From Bryobacteraceae bacterium (GTDB lineage Bacteria > Acidobacteriota > Terriglobia > Bryobacterales > Bryobacteraceae): 42,769 nt of DNA. Where the stretch lies: assembly GCA_023511855.1 (NCBI GenBank), contig JAIMAR010000007.1, positions 1 to 42,769 of the forward strand, read 5' to 3'. Under the pieces are notes generated by a model, which worked only from the letters and a program-made list of their open reading frames with translations, did not search any database and was not told the DNA's origin. The position numbers and the translations under genes are program-made. Shown here piece after piece: positions 20,001 to 27,423 of this stretch (the first letter of the stretch is position 1; each line of letters begins with the position of its first letter).

Positions 20001-20624
20001 CTGGCTTCCGGGGCCAACGTCAACCTGCTGGTAATGGACACCGAGGTGTACTCGAACACCGGCGGGCAGATGTCCAAGGCGACCCCCATCGGGGCCGTAG
20101 CCAAGTTCGCCTTCGGCGGCAAGGCCAAGCCCAAGAAGGACCTGGGCATGATGGCCATGGCCTATGGCAATGTGTACGTGGCCCGGGTGGCTTTCGGGGC
20201 CAACGACATGCAGACGGTCAAGGCATTCCTGGAGGCGGAGGCTTACGACGGCCCGTCCCTGTTGATCTGCTACTCGCATTGCATCGCGCACGGCTACGAC
20301 CTGATCCACGGCTTGGATCAACAGAAGGCGGCGGTGGCCTCTGGTTACTGGCCGCTGTACCGGTACAATCCGGAGCTGGCCAAGCAGGGCAAGAACCCGC
20401 TGCAACTGGACTCCCGGGCTCCGACGCTGAGCTTGGACAAATACATCTATAACGAAACCCGCTACACCATGCTGGTCCACAGCCAGCCAGAGGCGGCCCG
20501 CCAGCTGTTGGCGCTGGCGCAGGAGGAAGTCAACAAGCGCTGGAAACTGTACGAATACCTGGCGGCCATGCCGGGCAACGGAAAGGTTCAGGAGGCGATT
20601 GCGCAGGAGGTAAAGAATGCTTGA
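17028..20624 (+). CDS. nifJ: Pyruvate:ferredoxin (flavodoxin) oxidoreductase, single-chain
   Basis: This 1198-residue homodimer-type PFOR interconverts pyruvate + CoA and acetyl-CoA + CO2, reducing ferredoxin or flavodoxin. Domain order is canonical: the pyrimidine-binding domain with [16 protein letters not shown] near residue 25; the CoA-binding and gamma domains ([20 protein letters not shown], near 420); a dicluster ferredoxin domain with [12 protein letters not shown] (Cys696, 699, 702, 706) and [12 protein letters not shown] (Cys752, 755, 758, 762); and the ThDP domain with CAGCGE (Cys826, 829), [23 protein letters not shown] and [12 protein letters not shown]. All cluster ligands are present. 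The start at 17028 matches the family N-terminus ([13 protein letters not shown]); a longer frame to 16953 is not conserved-looking. No Shine-Dalgarno site is evident. It overlaps the next gene by eight bases. Confidence 0.97.
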   Translation: MNRPKVTIDGNEATAYVAHQINEVIAIYPITPSSNMGEWADEWSAKGKPNIWGSVPTVVEMQSEGGASAALHGALQGGALGTTFTAAQGLLLMIPSMFKIAGELTPATIHVSARTVATHALSIFGDHSDVMAVRSTGWGMIASGSVQEAMDNALIAQAASLESRIPFLHFFDGFRTSHEVAKVEQLTVDDLRAMIDDELVRQHRARAMTPEKPVLRGTSQNPDVFFQAREACNPFYLACPSIVQKVMDKFAALVGRQYKLFDYVGAPDAERVIVLMGSGAEVAHETAEYLNERGEKVGIIKVRLYRPFSMEHFVAALPATVKTLTVLDRTKEPGALGDPLYLDVVTAVHEAMAAGKAPFQQAPRILAGRYGLSSKDFTPAMVKAVFDNAASSTPKNHFTVGINDDVTHTSLDYDPEFSTEDPQTVRALFYGLGSDGTVGANKNSIKIIGEDTDNYAQGYFVYDSKKAGAVTISHLRFGPKPIRSSYLISKASFVACHQFSFLERFDMLKAATPGATFLLNSIYGPDEVWDHLPRRVQQQIIDKKLKFYVIDAYDVAKKTGMGVRINTIMQTCFFAISGVLPKDEAIAAIKNAIEKTYGKRGKAIVEKNFAAVDAALDHLHEVKVPSQVTSTFDIRRPVPEAAPEFVQKTLAPIIAGEGDNVPVSLMPKDGTFPTATAQWEKRNIALEIPVWDEQLCIQCGKCILVCPHAVIRAKVYDPALLADAPPTFKSAPARWKEFKDKKYTLQVAPEDCTGCALCVEVCPVKSKTEVKRKAINMAPQPPPREQERVNWEFFLKIPDNDRTTLNLSQVKDNQLLRPLFEFSGACAGCGETPYIELMTRLFGDRAVIGNATGCSSIYGGNLPTTPYCVDHNGRGPAWNNSLFEDCAEFAMGIRLAIDAQNKLAKDLLRKLAAQVGDELVSALIHADQSTETGIAAQRERVRLLLQKLNGLNSPEARTLAAVADMLVKKSVWGFGGDGWAYDIGYGGLDHVLASGANVNLLVMDTEVYSNTGGQMSKATPIGAVAKFAFGGKAKPKKDLGMMAMAYGNVYVARVAFGANDMQTVKAFLEAEAYDGPSLLICYSHCIAHGYDLIHGLDQQKAAVASGYWPLYRYNPELAKQGKNPLQLDSRAPTLSLDKYIYNETRYTMLVHSQPEAARQLLALAQEEVNKRWKLYEYLAAMPGNGKVQEAIAQEVKNA

Positions 20625-21627
20625 TCTATCGACGACGTATTTGGGGCTGAAGCTGAAGAACCCGGTGGTGGTCTCTCCGAGCCCGCTCACCGAGCAGATC
20701 GGAAACATCCTGCGCATGGAGGACGCGGGCGCCTCGGCGGTGGTGCTGCACTCGCTGTTCGAGGAGCAGATCGCCATCGAGAGCCAGACGCTGGATCAGG
20801 CACTCTCGGCGGGGACGGAGAGCTTCGCCGAGTCGCTCTCCTACTTCCCGGATATGTCCCAGTACAACCTGGGCCCGGACGGCTACCTGGAGTTGATCCG
20901 GAAGGCCAAGCAGGCGGTGAACATCCCGATCATCGCCAGCCTGAACGGGGTCTCCACCGGGGGCTGGATCAAGTACGCCATGGAGATGGAGCAGGCCGGG
21001 GCGGACGCTCTCGAGCTGAACATCTTTTATTTGGCCAACGATCCCAATCTCTCCTCCGAACAGGTGGAGGAGATGTACGTCAGTCTGGTGTCGCATGTGA
21101 AGGCCAGCGTGCGGATTCCGGTGGCTGTGAAGCTGGCCCCGTACTTCAGCGCGATGGACAACATGGCGCGGCGGCTGGATCATGCGGGCGCCGACGGGCT
21201 GGTGATGTTTAACCGCTTCTACCAGCCGGATTTCGACTTGGAGGCGCTGGACGTGCGGCCCAGCCTGCACTTGAGCACCTCGGCCGAACTGTTGCTGCGG
21301 TTACACTGGGTGGCTACTCTGTTCGGCGAGATCAAGGCTGACATGGCGATCACGGGCGGCGTTCACACGGCCCACGACGTGCTGAAGTCCATGATGGCCG
21401 GGGCGAAAGTGGCCATGATGACTTCCGCCATCCTGAAGAACGGGATCGAGTATCTGGAGACCGTGCTGGCGGATGTGAAGGAATGGATGGAAGAGCACGA
21501 GTACGAGTCCATCCACCAGATGCAAGGCAGCATGAGCCGCCAGGCGGTGGCCGACCCCACGGCCTTCAGCCGCGCCAACTACCTGAAGGTGCTCAGCTCC
21601 TACGCCAGCCGGATGGCGATGCAGTAA
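20617..21627 (+). CDS. DHOD-like flavoprotein coupled to nifJ, lacking the usual catalytic cysteine block
   Basis: A 336-residue TIM-barrel protein of the dihydroorotate dehydrogenase superfamily: [22 protein letters not shown] at the N-terminus, [16 protein letters not shown], and the FMN-phosphate region [23 protein letters not shown]. At the position of the class-1 active-site block (LNxSCPN) it has [12 protein letters not shown] (about residues 133-144), so the cysteine or serine base is absent. A conventional dihydroorotate oxidation role is therefore unlikely. It starts inside the last codons of nifJ (8-base overlap, GGAGG upstream at about 20607), implying translational coupling. Such DHOD-like genes recur next to nifJ in other bacteria as far as I recall. 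A role in pyruvate or ferredoxin redox chemistry is inference from context. Confidence 0.85.
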   Translation: MLDLSTTYLGLKLKNPVVVSPSPLTEQIGNILRMEDAGASAVVLHSLFEEQIAIESQTLDQALSAGTESFAESLSYFPDMSQYNLGPDGYLELIRKAKQAVNIPIIASLNGVSTGGWIKYAMEMEQAGADALELNIFYLANDPNLSSEQVEEMYVSLVSHVKASVRIPVAVKLAPYFSAMDNMARRLDHAGADGLVMFNRFYQPDFDLEALDVRPSLHLSTSAELLLRLHWVATLFGEIKADMAITGGVHTAHDVLKSMMAGAKVAMMTSAILKNGIEYLETVLADVKEWMEEHEYESIHQMQGSMSRQAVADPTAFSRANYLKVLSSYASRMAMQ

Positions 21628-21681
21628 CCACAGGAGGGTGGCTGCGCCAGGGCCACCTTCGCTGGTCCCTTCATCCACCCC

Positions 21682-21737
21682 AGGCCCGGGAGGCCGCTGA
21701 TCCAGCCGTACGGGAGCCTTCCGGGCCTAACTTTTTT
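21682..21737 (+). terminator. Strong intrinsic terminator of the nifJ operon
   Basis: AGGCCCGGGAGGC (21682-21694) pairs with GCCTTCCGGGCCT (21716-21728) as a 13-base stem with one G-U pair. A run of six T follows at 21732-21737. A weaker hairpin (21634-21642 with 21652-21660) precedes it. It separates the nifJ operon from the sigma-factor gene that begins about 20 bases later. Confidence 0.85.
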
Positions 21738-21758
21738 GAGCCCGCTGCGTCCATACTG

Positions 21759-22382
21759 GTGTTGGCGGTCCAAAGCACAGCCGTACTGGAGGACAGGATT
21801 ACCCCGGCACTGTCAGAGGAGGCGTCCCTCATCCGGGCTGCACAGCGGGGCGACCAGGACGCTTTCGAGCGGCTGGTCCGGAGGTATGACCAAGGTGTGC
21901 TCCGGATCGCCCTCAATATCTTGGGAAGGCCGGAGGATGCCCGCGACATCTACCAGGAAGCTTTCCTCCGAGCTTACAAGAACTTGCACACGTTCCGCTT
22001 CGATTGCAGTTTCCAGACCTGGATTTACCGCATCACGACCAACCTTTGCCTGGACCAGCTCCGCCGCCGCAAGGTCCGCCGGGAGGAACCCGCGGTCCTA
22101 GAGACGGGCGAGGGGGCGGTGGACCGCACGCAGGAGATCGTAGAGCCGGGTGCGGCGGGCAACCCGATGCGGGCGCTGTTCGGCCGCGAGCTGCGGGAAC
22201 GGTTGCAAAAGGTGCTGGCCGGGCTGACGGACCGCGAGCGGACCGTCTTCGAGCTGCGGCACTTTGAAGGGATGAAGCTGAAGGAAATCGGCGAAGTCCT
22301 GGGGACCAGTGAGGAGGCAGCCAAAAACTGCCTGTTTCGCGTGACGCAGAAGATGCGGGCCGCGTTGGGGGATTTCGTATGA
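21759..22382 (+). CDS. ECF-type RNA polymerase sigma factor
   Basis: A 207-residue group-4 (ECF) sigma factor. Sigma-2 region: AAQRGDQDAFERLVRRYDQ, DARDIYQEAFLRAYKNL and FQTWIYRITTNLCLDQLRRRK (about residues 25-110). Sigma-4 region: LTDRERTVFELRHFEGMKLKEIGEVLGTSEEAAKNCLFRVTQKMR (about 150-205). It lacks regions 1 and 3, as expected. No ATG is available at the N-terminus. GTG 21759 (or TTG 21762) is the best start that keeps the usual ~20 residues before sigma-2; a longer frame back to 21483 runs through the terminator and the DHOD-like gene and is rejected. The stop overlaps the anti-sigma start (ATGA), so the two are coupled and the neighbour is the likely regulator. Confidence 0.85.
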   Translation: MLAVQSTAVLEDRITPALSEEASLIRAAQRGDQDAFERLVRRYDQGVLRIALNILGRPEDARDIYQEAFLRAYKNLHTFRFDCSFQTWIYRITTNLCLDQLRRRKVRREEPAVLETGEGAVDRTQEIVEPGAAGNPMRALFGRELRERLQKVLAGLTDRERTVFELRHFEGMKLKEIGEVLGTSEEAAKNCLFRVTQKMRAALGDFV

Positions 22383-23278
22383 ACTGCGAATCGGTGGTGA
22401 AGGCGCTGCCGTTGTTTCTTTACGGCGAATTGAGTTTCGAAGAAGAAGAGGCCGTGCACGAGCACCTGTCCGCGTGTGAAGGATGCCGCAAGGCGCTCGA
22501 ACGGGAGCGACTGCTCCACGCGGAGCTTACCTCAATGGCGATTCACCCCTCGCCGGAGCTGCTAGCCGAGTGCCGGGCGTCGCTTTCGGCGCGGCTGGGC
22601 GAGGTGGGGACCGCAAGGCCGAGCTGGATCAAGAGGCTCTGGGATTGGACGGCCCGGCCGCTGCCTTCCGCCGTGCTCAAGCCGGCAGGGGCGCTGGCCT
22701 TGCTTGTGGTGGGATTCCTGGCTGGGCGGATGATGGAGGCGCCGCAGCCCAGATCGCCCGAAGCCCCTTCCACAGCTCAGGTGCGCGCCCTGGAGCCGCA
22801 GGCTTCGGAGGACCTGCGGATCGCGCCGGACGAGACCGGGCGGCGGGTGCTCACGGGGAGGTTGGACGACGCCGCCACCAGGAACCTGCTGCTCCAGGCG
22901 GCTCAAGCCGCCAGCGATCCGCTTCTGCGGATGGACTCGGTGGTGATTCTGGCCCGAAGCGGAGATTCCCCGGAGGTGCGCCAGGTCTTGCTCCACGCCT
23001 TGCGCAACGATCCCAATCCGGCGGTCCGGCTGAAGGCGGTGGGCGCTCTGGCTAGTTTGGCCCACCGGCCGGAGGTGCGCCAAGGGCTGGCCGAGGCGCT
23101 GCTCCGAGATGACAACCTTGGCGTTCGCACGGAGGCGGTGAACGTTCTGAGGCAGAATTTGGACCTGGGGATGGAGGGCATCCTGCGACAGGTCGCGGCG
23201 CGCGAATCGAATGACTATATCCGCACCCAGGCGAGGCTGATGGTGGAGGCGATTGACTCCGCGTTCGAGACGTTCTAG
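22379..23278 (+). CDS. Zinc anti-sigma factor with C-terminal HEAT repeats
   Basis: A 299-residue protein. Residues 1-40 carry the zinc-binding anti-sigma (ZAS) pattern: Cys3, then His29-x3-Cys33-x2-Cys36 in EHLSACEGC. One membrane segment follows at about 102-117 (AGALALLVVGFLAGRMM). After a Pro/Ala linker, residues ~165-295 form three to four alpha-helical HEAT-like repeats (DPLLRMDSVVILARSGDSPEVRQVLLHAL, DPNPAVRLKAVGALASL, DNLGVRTEAVNVLRQN). With the ZAS domain inside the cell, the HEAT part would be periplasmic and could sense a partner protein. The start overlaps the sigma stop by four bases. HEAT domains are uncommon in anti-sigma factors. Binding to the upstream ECF factor is inferred from motif and operon. 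Confidence 0.85.
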   Translation: MNCESVVKALPLFLYGELSFEEEEAVHEHLSACEGCRKALERERLLHAELTSMAIHPSPELLAECRASLSARLGEVGTARPSWIKRLWDWTARPLPSAVLKPAGALALLVVGFLAGRMMEAPQPRSPEAPSTAQVRALEPQASEDLRIAPDETGRRVLTGRLDDAATRNLLLQAAQAASDPLLRMDSVVILARSGDSPEVRQVLLHALRNDPNPAVRLKAVGALASLAHRPEVRQGLAEALLRDDNLGVRTEAVNVLRQNLDLGMEGILRQVAARESNDYIRTQARLMVEAIDSAFETF

Positions 23279-23333
23279 CGGGGCGGGTGACTTTCTGGTT
23301 CGTGCTTCGTCTATCGAGGTGGAGGGCATCAAC

Positions 23334-24230
23334 ATGAAACATGGCTGGCTGATCATAGCGGCGGCAGGGCTGATGGTTGCGGGGACGCTCGGAGCGCAAC
23401 CGGTTCCACCGCCTCCTCCGGCGCCGCCGGCCCCCCCGGTGGTTCTGGCGCAGATGGAAGTTTTTTCCGGTGGGGGGTACTTGGGCGTGGCGGTGGCCGA
23501 GATTAACGCCGAGCGGATGAAGGCGCTGAAGCTCAAAGAGGAGCGCGGCGCGGAGATCACCCGCGTGGAGCCCGACAGCCCGGCGGCGAAAGCGGGCCTG
23601 AAGGTGGGCGACGTAGTCCTGGACTACAACGGGCAGCGGGTTGAGAGCGCACAGCAATTCTCGCGGATGGTGCGGGAGACGCCCGAGGGGCGGCAAGTCC
23701 GCCTGCTCATCAGCCGGGATGGAAACACGCAGACCGTGACCGCTACCCTCGGCGCGCGGAAGATGATGGGAATGTCGCGGGCGGATCAGGAGCGCTTGCA
23801 GGAGCAGATGAAGAAGTTGCAGGAGCGGCTCGGTGATCTGCGAGTTCAGATCCCGGATGTGCCGCAGGTCTTCATGGCGATCCGCAGCGGCGGATTGGGC
23901 ATCGAGGCCGAATCCCTCACGGACCAGCTCGCTCAGTACTTCGGAGTGAAGGAAGGCGTTCTGGTGCGGCGGGTCCTGAAAGACACGCCCGCGGAGAAGG
24001 CAGGGCTCAAGGCGGGAGACGTGATCGTCAAGGTCGATGGGACCTCGGTGAATGAGCCGCAGGACATCACCCGGCAGTTGAGGACCCTGCGGGAGAAGAA
24101 GACCTTCCCGTTGACCGTGGTGCGGGACCGCAAAGAGATGACCGTGCAGGTGACCATTGAGCCCGCGCCGAGGCCTTCGGCCGTCCGCCCGTCCGGGCCC
24201 AGGCTTGTGGCTGGAGAGGAGCGGCTCTGA
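23334..24230 (+). CDS. Secreted protein with two PDZ domains
   Basis: A 298-residue exported protein. Residues 1-21 are a signal peptide, followed by a proline-rich segment (VPPPPPAPPAPP). PDZ1 covers about 48-138 (YLGVAVAEI, SPAAKAGLKVGDVVLDYNG). A charged coiled-coil-like linker follows at about 148-170 (RADQERLQEQMKKLQERLGDL). PDZ2 covers about 187-276 (GLGIEAESL, TPAEKAGLKAGDVIVKVDG). No protease domain is present, so this is a PDZ-only protein, unlike HtrA/DegP. The start has GGAGGG seven bases upstream. As third gene after the ECF and anti-sigma genes it may work with the anti-sigma HEAT domain in envelope sensing; that is inference from context. Confidence 0.85.
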   Translation: MKHGWLIIAAAGLMVAGTLGAQPVPPPPPAPPAPPVVLAQMEVFSGGGYLGVAVAEINAERMKALKLKEERGAEITRVEPDSPAAKAGLKVGDVVLDYNGQRVESAQQFSRMVRETPEGRQVRLLISRDGNTQTVTATLGARKMMGMSRADQERLQEQMKKLQERLGDLRVQIPDVPQVFMAIRSGGLGIEAESLTDQLAQYFGVKEGVLVRRVLKDTPAEKAGLKAGDVIVKVDGTSVNEPQDITRQLRTLREKKTFPLTVVRDRKEMTVQVTIEPAPRPSAVRPSGPRLVAGEERL

Positions 24231-24259
24231 GCCGCCTGGCGTAAGCGCCGAGTTGCCTG

Positions 24260-24293
24260 GGAGGCGGCCTTCCTACCGGAACCGGCCGCCTCC
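24260..24293. terminator. GC-rich hairpin between convergent genes
   Basis: GGAGGCGGCC (24260-24269) pairs perfectly with GGCCGCCTCC (24284-24293), with an inner TTCC/GGAA extension. It lies between the PDZ gene and the convergent enolase-superfamily gene. There is no T run on either side, so a bidirectional terminator role is only likely, not shown. Confidence 0.55.
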
Positions 24294-24344
24294 ACCCGCA
24301 GCCCTTTCTTCTGCGCTGCTTTACGTCCCTCCTTCGGGAGCGGT

Positions 24345-25589
24345 TCAGATGAAATCCGGAGCACCGTCGGCCGCATACGCGAAACCACGATGCCAAGGCT
24401 TTCCGGGCATTCGCTTGAACGCTTCCTCATCCATTTCGTATCCCCAGCCCGGTTTGTCGGGAACGGGCAGGTAGCCATCCTTGACTAGAATTGGGTCTCC
24501 CTTGATCAGGTCGCGGCGGGGGGAGCGGTCGTCGGGGTGGTATTCGAGGATGAGGAAGTTGGGCGTGGACGCCGCAAAGTGGACGTTCACCAGCGTGGCA
24601 AGCGGTCCCAGCGGGTTGTGTGGGGCGACCTTGACGTAATGAGCCTCGGCAATAGCTGCGATCTTCTTCTGCTCAAGCACGCCACCCGCCAGGCAGATAT
24701 CGGGCTGAACGATGTCGGCTGCTTCCTTCGCCAAGAGGCGGCGAAACTCGTACTTGGTATAGAGGCACTCTCCTGTCGCAATGGGCACCTGGGCCTTGTG
24801 CCGAAGGCTCGCGAGCGCGTCCATGTTCTCCATGCGGATGGGTTCCTCGAGGAAAAGCGGGCGGACGGGCTTCAGCACTTCGGCCATCTCCAGCGCGCGG
24901 TAAGGTTCCCAAATGGTGGCGTGGGCGTCGAAGCAAAGATCGATGTCCGGCCCGAGGGCCTTTCGCAGAGCTTCGGAGCGCTGACGCGCTGCGCGCAGCA
25001 CGGCGCTATAGGGCATCGACTGTGAGTTGGAAGGATGCGGAGCCGTCTTAATGGCCGTATAGCCGTACTTGGCGACCAGTTGCCGGGCGTTTTCGGCGAG
25101 CTGTTGCGGCGTGGCGCCGCCTGCGCTCTGATAAACGCGGATCTTGTCTCTGCATTTTCCGCCGAGCAGCATGTAAACGGGCAAGCCCGCCGCCTTGCCC
25201 GCGATATCCCACAGGGCTTGCTCGATGCCGCTGATGGCGGCATGGACCACCGGGCCTCCGGGGAAGCGGGTGAAGTTGTACATGGTCGCCCACAGATACT
25301 CGATGTTGCGGGGATCTTTGCCGACCAGCCAGCTTTCGAAGTCGCGGATGACGGCCGCCGTGGCTTCATCGGGACCCGCCGAATAGGCCTCGCCCCAGCC
25401 GTGAATGCCTTGATCGGTGGTGACTTTGACGTAGACATACGTTCGACCGGCGTAGACCAGGAAGGGCTTGACACCGGTGATTTTCAAGGCCGGCGAGCCG
25501 GTGTAGCGAGGGCCGGCCGGATCGCTAAGAGAGTCCTGAAATAACGGGGTGGGCAGAGCGCTTGCGGCGAGGAAGTCTCTTCGGTTCAT
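24345..25589 (-). CDS. Mandelate racemase/muconate lactonizing (enolase superfamily) enzyme, galactonate-dehydratase-like, with Tat-like leader
   Basis: A 414-residue enolase-superfamily enzyme. The N-terminus MNRRDFLAASAL has a twin-arginine pattern (RRDF), suggesting export in folded form. The capping domain (VYVKVTTDQGIHGWGEAYS, WDIAGKAAGLPVYMLLGG) precedes the barrel. Candidate metal ligands are Asp221 (DAHATIWEP), Glu248 (LFLEEP) and Glu273 (TGECLYTKYEFRRLL). His223 and His324 (APHNPLGP) match the acid/base pair of D-galactonate dehydratase. So dehydration of a sugar acid is the best guess; the exact substrate is unknown. Length is typical. Its start is 78 bases from the divergent CARF regulator, with TATGCT at 25601-25606 as a likely -10. 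Regulation by that neighbour is possible but unproven. Confidence 0.85.
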   Translation of the reverse strand: MNRRDFLAASALPTPLFQDSLSDPAGPRYTGSPALKITGVKPFLVYAGRTYVYVKVTTDQGIHGWGEAYSAGPDEATAAVIRDFESWLVGKDPRNIEYLWATMYNFTRFPGGPVVHAAISGIEQALWDIAGKAAGLPVYMLLGGKCRDKIRVYQSAGGATPQQLAENARQLVAKYGYTAIKTAPHPSNSQSMPYSAVLRAARQRSEALRKALGPDIDLCFDAHATIWEPYRALEMAEVLKPVRPLFLEEPIRMENMDALASLRHKAQVPIATGECLYTKYEFRRLLAKEAADIVQPDICLAGGVLEQKKIAAIAEAHYVKVAPHNPLGPLATLVNVHFAASTPNFLILEYHPDDRSPRRDLIKGDPILVKDGYLPVPDKPGWGYEMDEEAFKRMPGKPWHRGFAYAADGAPDFI

Positions 25590-25600
25590 AGGACACTTCT

Positions 25601-25606
25601 AGCATA
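25601..25606 (-). promoter_or_regulatory. Candidate -10 of the enolase-superfamily gene
   Basis: TATGCT on the minus strand, 11 bases before the ATG at 25589, in the 78-base divergent spacer. It implies a leader of only a few bases. Confidence 0.35.
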
Positions 25607-25652
25607 GGGCGGGACTCGCCGGAGAAGGCTCGAATCCTTGGGTCAAAAAGCC

Positions 25653-25658
25653 TAGAAT
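25653..25658 (+). promoter_or_regulatory. Candidate -10 of the CARF regulator gene (leaderless)
   Basis: TAGAAT ends nine bases before the ATG at 25668. There is no Shine-Dalgarno sequence between, so a leaderless transcript is likely. Confidence 0.4.
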
Positions 25659-25667
25659 AAGCCCTAT

Positions 25668-27305
25668 ATGACCCGGCCGCACCGCCAACTGTTTGCCTTC
25701 ATCGACCTCAAAGATCCTTTTGTGCCGACCGGCATCGAAGGGGAGCAACGGCCCGGGCCGGTGCTTTCGATTTTCGGCGCCTTTTCCTTTGACCGCGCGT
25801 TCCTGTTTCACACTCCGCACACGCGGCGTGAAGTCGAGGAGACCACAGCCGCCGTGCAAAGCCGTTACCCGCAATGCAAGGTCATGCAATTTGAGCTGCC
25901 GGTGGCGGATCCGAAAAACTACTCGCAGCTTCTGGGCGCACTGGCGCGGATCGTCCGGGAGATTCGCCGCCAGTTCTCTTGGGCGGACAACTACATCTGC
26001 GTCTCCAGCGGGACGGCGGAAATGCGGGCGGCCTGGTTTCTGTTGAACGCCACGGGGGTGCTTCCCGGCAAACTGCTCCAGGTGGGAACTCCGGCCGCCC
26101 CGTTATTCGGGGCGCAACACGTCACCGAGATCCAGCTTGACCGGGCCGGTTGGGACGCGCTGCGGGACCTGATTATGCCCATGGAGTATTTCTCGCAGGG
26201 GAGAACAAGGTACGCACGCCCCGACGTCTCGATGGGTCTGGCTCGGCACGCATGGACAGAAACCTGGGAGGATGCATTCCCGGCCCCGAAGCCGTCGTTC
26301 TTGCCCACGCCCCCTTCCGAGGCATACCCGGAACTGGACGAGGCCCTTGCCGAACTGGAGATCTTCATTGCAAGCGCGGTAATGCGGCGGGCTGCGGAAA
26401 AGGCGGCGGTCATTGCCCCCACTCATTTCCCCGTGCTGCTGCTCGGGGAGACGGGCACGGGCAAGGAGCTTTTCGCCCGGTTGGTCCACCGGCTCAGCGA
26501 CCGCCGGACTTGCGGTTTCACCAGCGTCAACTGCGCCGCTCTGCCGCGGGAGCTTGCCGAGAGTCTCTTGTTTGGATATTCCAAGGGCGCGTTTACGGGC
26601 GCCTTCGCCGACCGCAAAGGCAAGTTCGAGGCTGCCGAGGGCGGGACCTTGTTCCTGGATGAAATCGGCGAGCTGGCGCCCGAGGTGCAAGCCAAGCTGT
26701 TAAGGGCTTTGGAAACGGGAGAAATTGAGCGGCTGGGATCCGCGCAGACCCGGAAGGTGAATGTGCGGGTCATTGCGGCCACCAACCGGAAGCTGGATGT
26801 GGAGATCCAGGAAGGCCGGTTCCGCCAGGATCTGTATTACCGTTTGGAAACCGGGCGGATCGACCTGCCGCCTCTGCGCGAGAGGACTTCGGAGATCGTC
26901 CCTCTGGCCCTCCGCCTGCTCGAACGCATCAACAGCTCTCTCAACCGTCAAAGACAGCTCTCACGTGCGGCTCTGGCCAGGCTGGAACAGCACATCTGGC
27001 CCGGCAATGTACGCGAGCTGAAGAACGTTCTGGAGCGCTCGGTGCTCTACTGTGCGCGCGAGGTGCTCGAGCCGCACGATATATTGATCCATGAGCTGGC
27101 CCCTAAGCCGGACCAGTTTTCCGCCCTGCCCGAGCCGGCGCCCGGGTTCATCCTGGAGGAATTTCTGGCGAAGGCTCGCGAGCACCTGATTCTGCGCGCG
27201 CTCGACAAGTGCAACGGGAATCAGAGCGCGGCTGCCGCGCTGCTCGGCGTGTCCAAGCAGGCGGTGCAGAAGTTCGTCAGTTCCAGGATCGGCAACGCGC
27301 GTTGA
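25668..27305 (+). CDS. RtcR-like sigma-54 activator: CARF-type sensor, AAA+, Fis HTH
   Basis: A 545-residue enhancer-binding protein. Residues ~30-205 look like the CARF-type sensor of RtcR: an N-terminal strand and helix ([30 protein letters not shown]), then [18 protein letters not shown] (109-126) and [11 protein letters not shown]. These correspond to the SGT ligand-loop and LLQ segments of RtcR. Residues ~235-465 are a sigma-54 AAA+ domain: Walker A GETGTGKE (260-267), GAFTGA (307-312), Walker B TLFLDE (327-332), sensor ATN (371-373) and WPGNVREL (444-451). Residues ~505-545 are a Fis-type HTH. The GAFTGA loop is intact, so it should activate sigma-54 holoenzyme when its sensor binds a nucleotide or RNA-end ligand. 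The usual RtcR targets rtcA and rtcB are not in the window; the ARPP-1 gene lies 118 bases downstream. I judge the CARF assignment likely but unproven. Confidence 0.88.
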   Translation: MTRPHRQLFAFIDLKDPFVPTGIEGEQRPGPVLSIFGAFSFDRAFLFHTPHTRREVEETTAAVQSRYPQCKVMQFELPVADPKNYSQLLGALARIVREIRRQFSWADNYICVSSGTAEMRAAWFLLNATGVLPGKLLQVGTPAAPLFGAQHVTEIQLDRAGWDALRDLIMPMEYFSQGRTRYARPDVSMGLARHAWTETWEDAFPAPKPSFLPTPPSEAYPELDEALAELEIFIASAVMRRAAEKAAVIAPTHFPVLLLGETGTGKELFARLVHRLSDRRTCGFTSVNCAALPRELAESLLFGYSKGAFTGAFADRKGKFEAAEGGTLFLDEIGELAPEVQAKLLRALETGEIERLGSAQTRKVNVRVIAATNRKLDVEIQEGRFRQDLYYRLETGRIDLPPLRERTSEIVPLALRLLERINSSLNRQRQLSRAALARLEQHIWPGNVRELKNVLERSVLYCAREVLEPHDILIHELAPKPDQFSALPEPAPGFILEEFLAKAREHLILRALDKCNGNQSAAAALLGVSKQAVQKFVSSRIGNAR

Positions 27306-27310
27306 CCGCC

Positions 27311-27328
27311 GGACAACCGGGGTTGTCC
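27311..27328. repeat. Inverted repeat after the CARF regulator gene
   Basis: GGACAAC (27311-27317) and GTTGTCC (27322-27328) flank four bases, in the 118-base gap before the ARPP-1 gene. It may be a terminator hairpin without a T tract, or a regulator-binding dyad; sequence alone does not decide. Confidence 0.45.
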
Positions 27329-27423
27329 CCAGAGCCCCAGTCCGCTTCGTAACTGACTGTTTCTAAAGGCCATTAGTTTTTGCCCTCCACGTGCGTATAA
27401 GGGTCGGCAGGAGGATTCACGCT

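Noticed and set aside
18198-20777. 859-codon minus-strand frame across nifJ
   Set aside because: Low-complexity Arg/Val/Gln composition with no motif; shadow of nifJ.
21483-21758. Longer N-terminus for the sigma factor
   Set aside because: It would read through the DHOD-like gene and the strong terminator; its residues are not sigma-like.
25644-25665. GG-N10-GC on the minus strand in the spacer between the enolase-superfamily gene and the CARF regulator
   Set aside because: Spacing is right, but beyond the GG, GC and one C almost no consensus base matches.
27368-27383. Sigma-54-like promoter (GG ... GC) upstream of the ARPP-1 gene
   Set aside because: GG and GC are separated by 12 bases; sigma-54 promoters need 10 and the flanking bases fit poorly.
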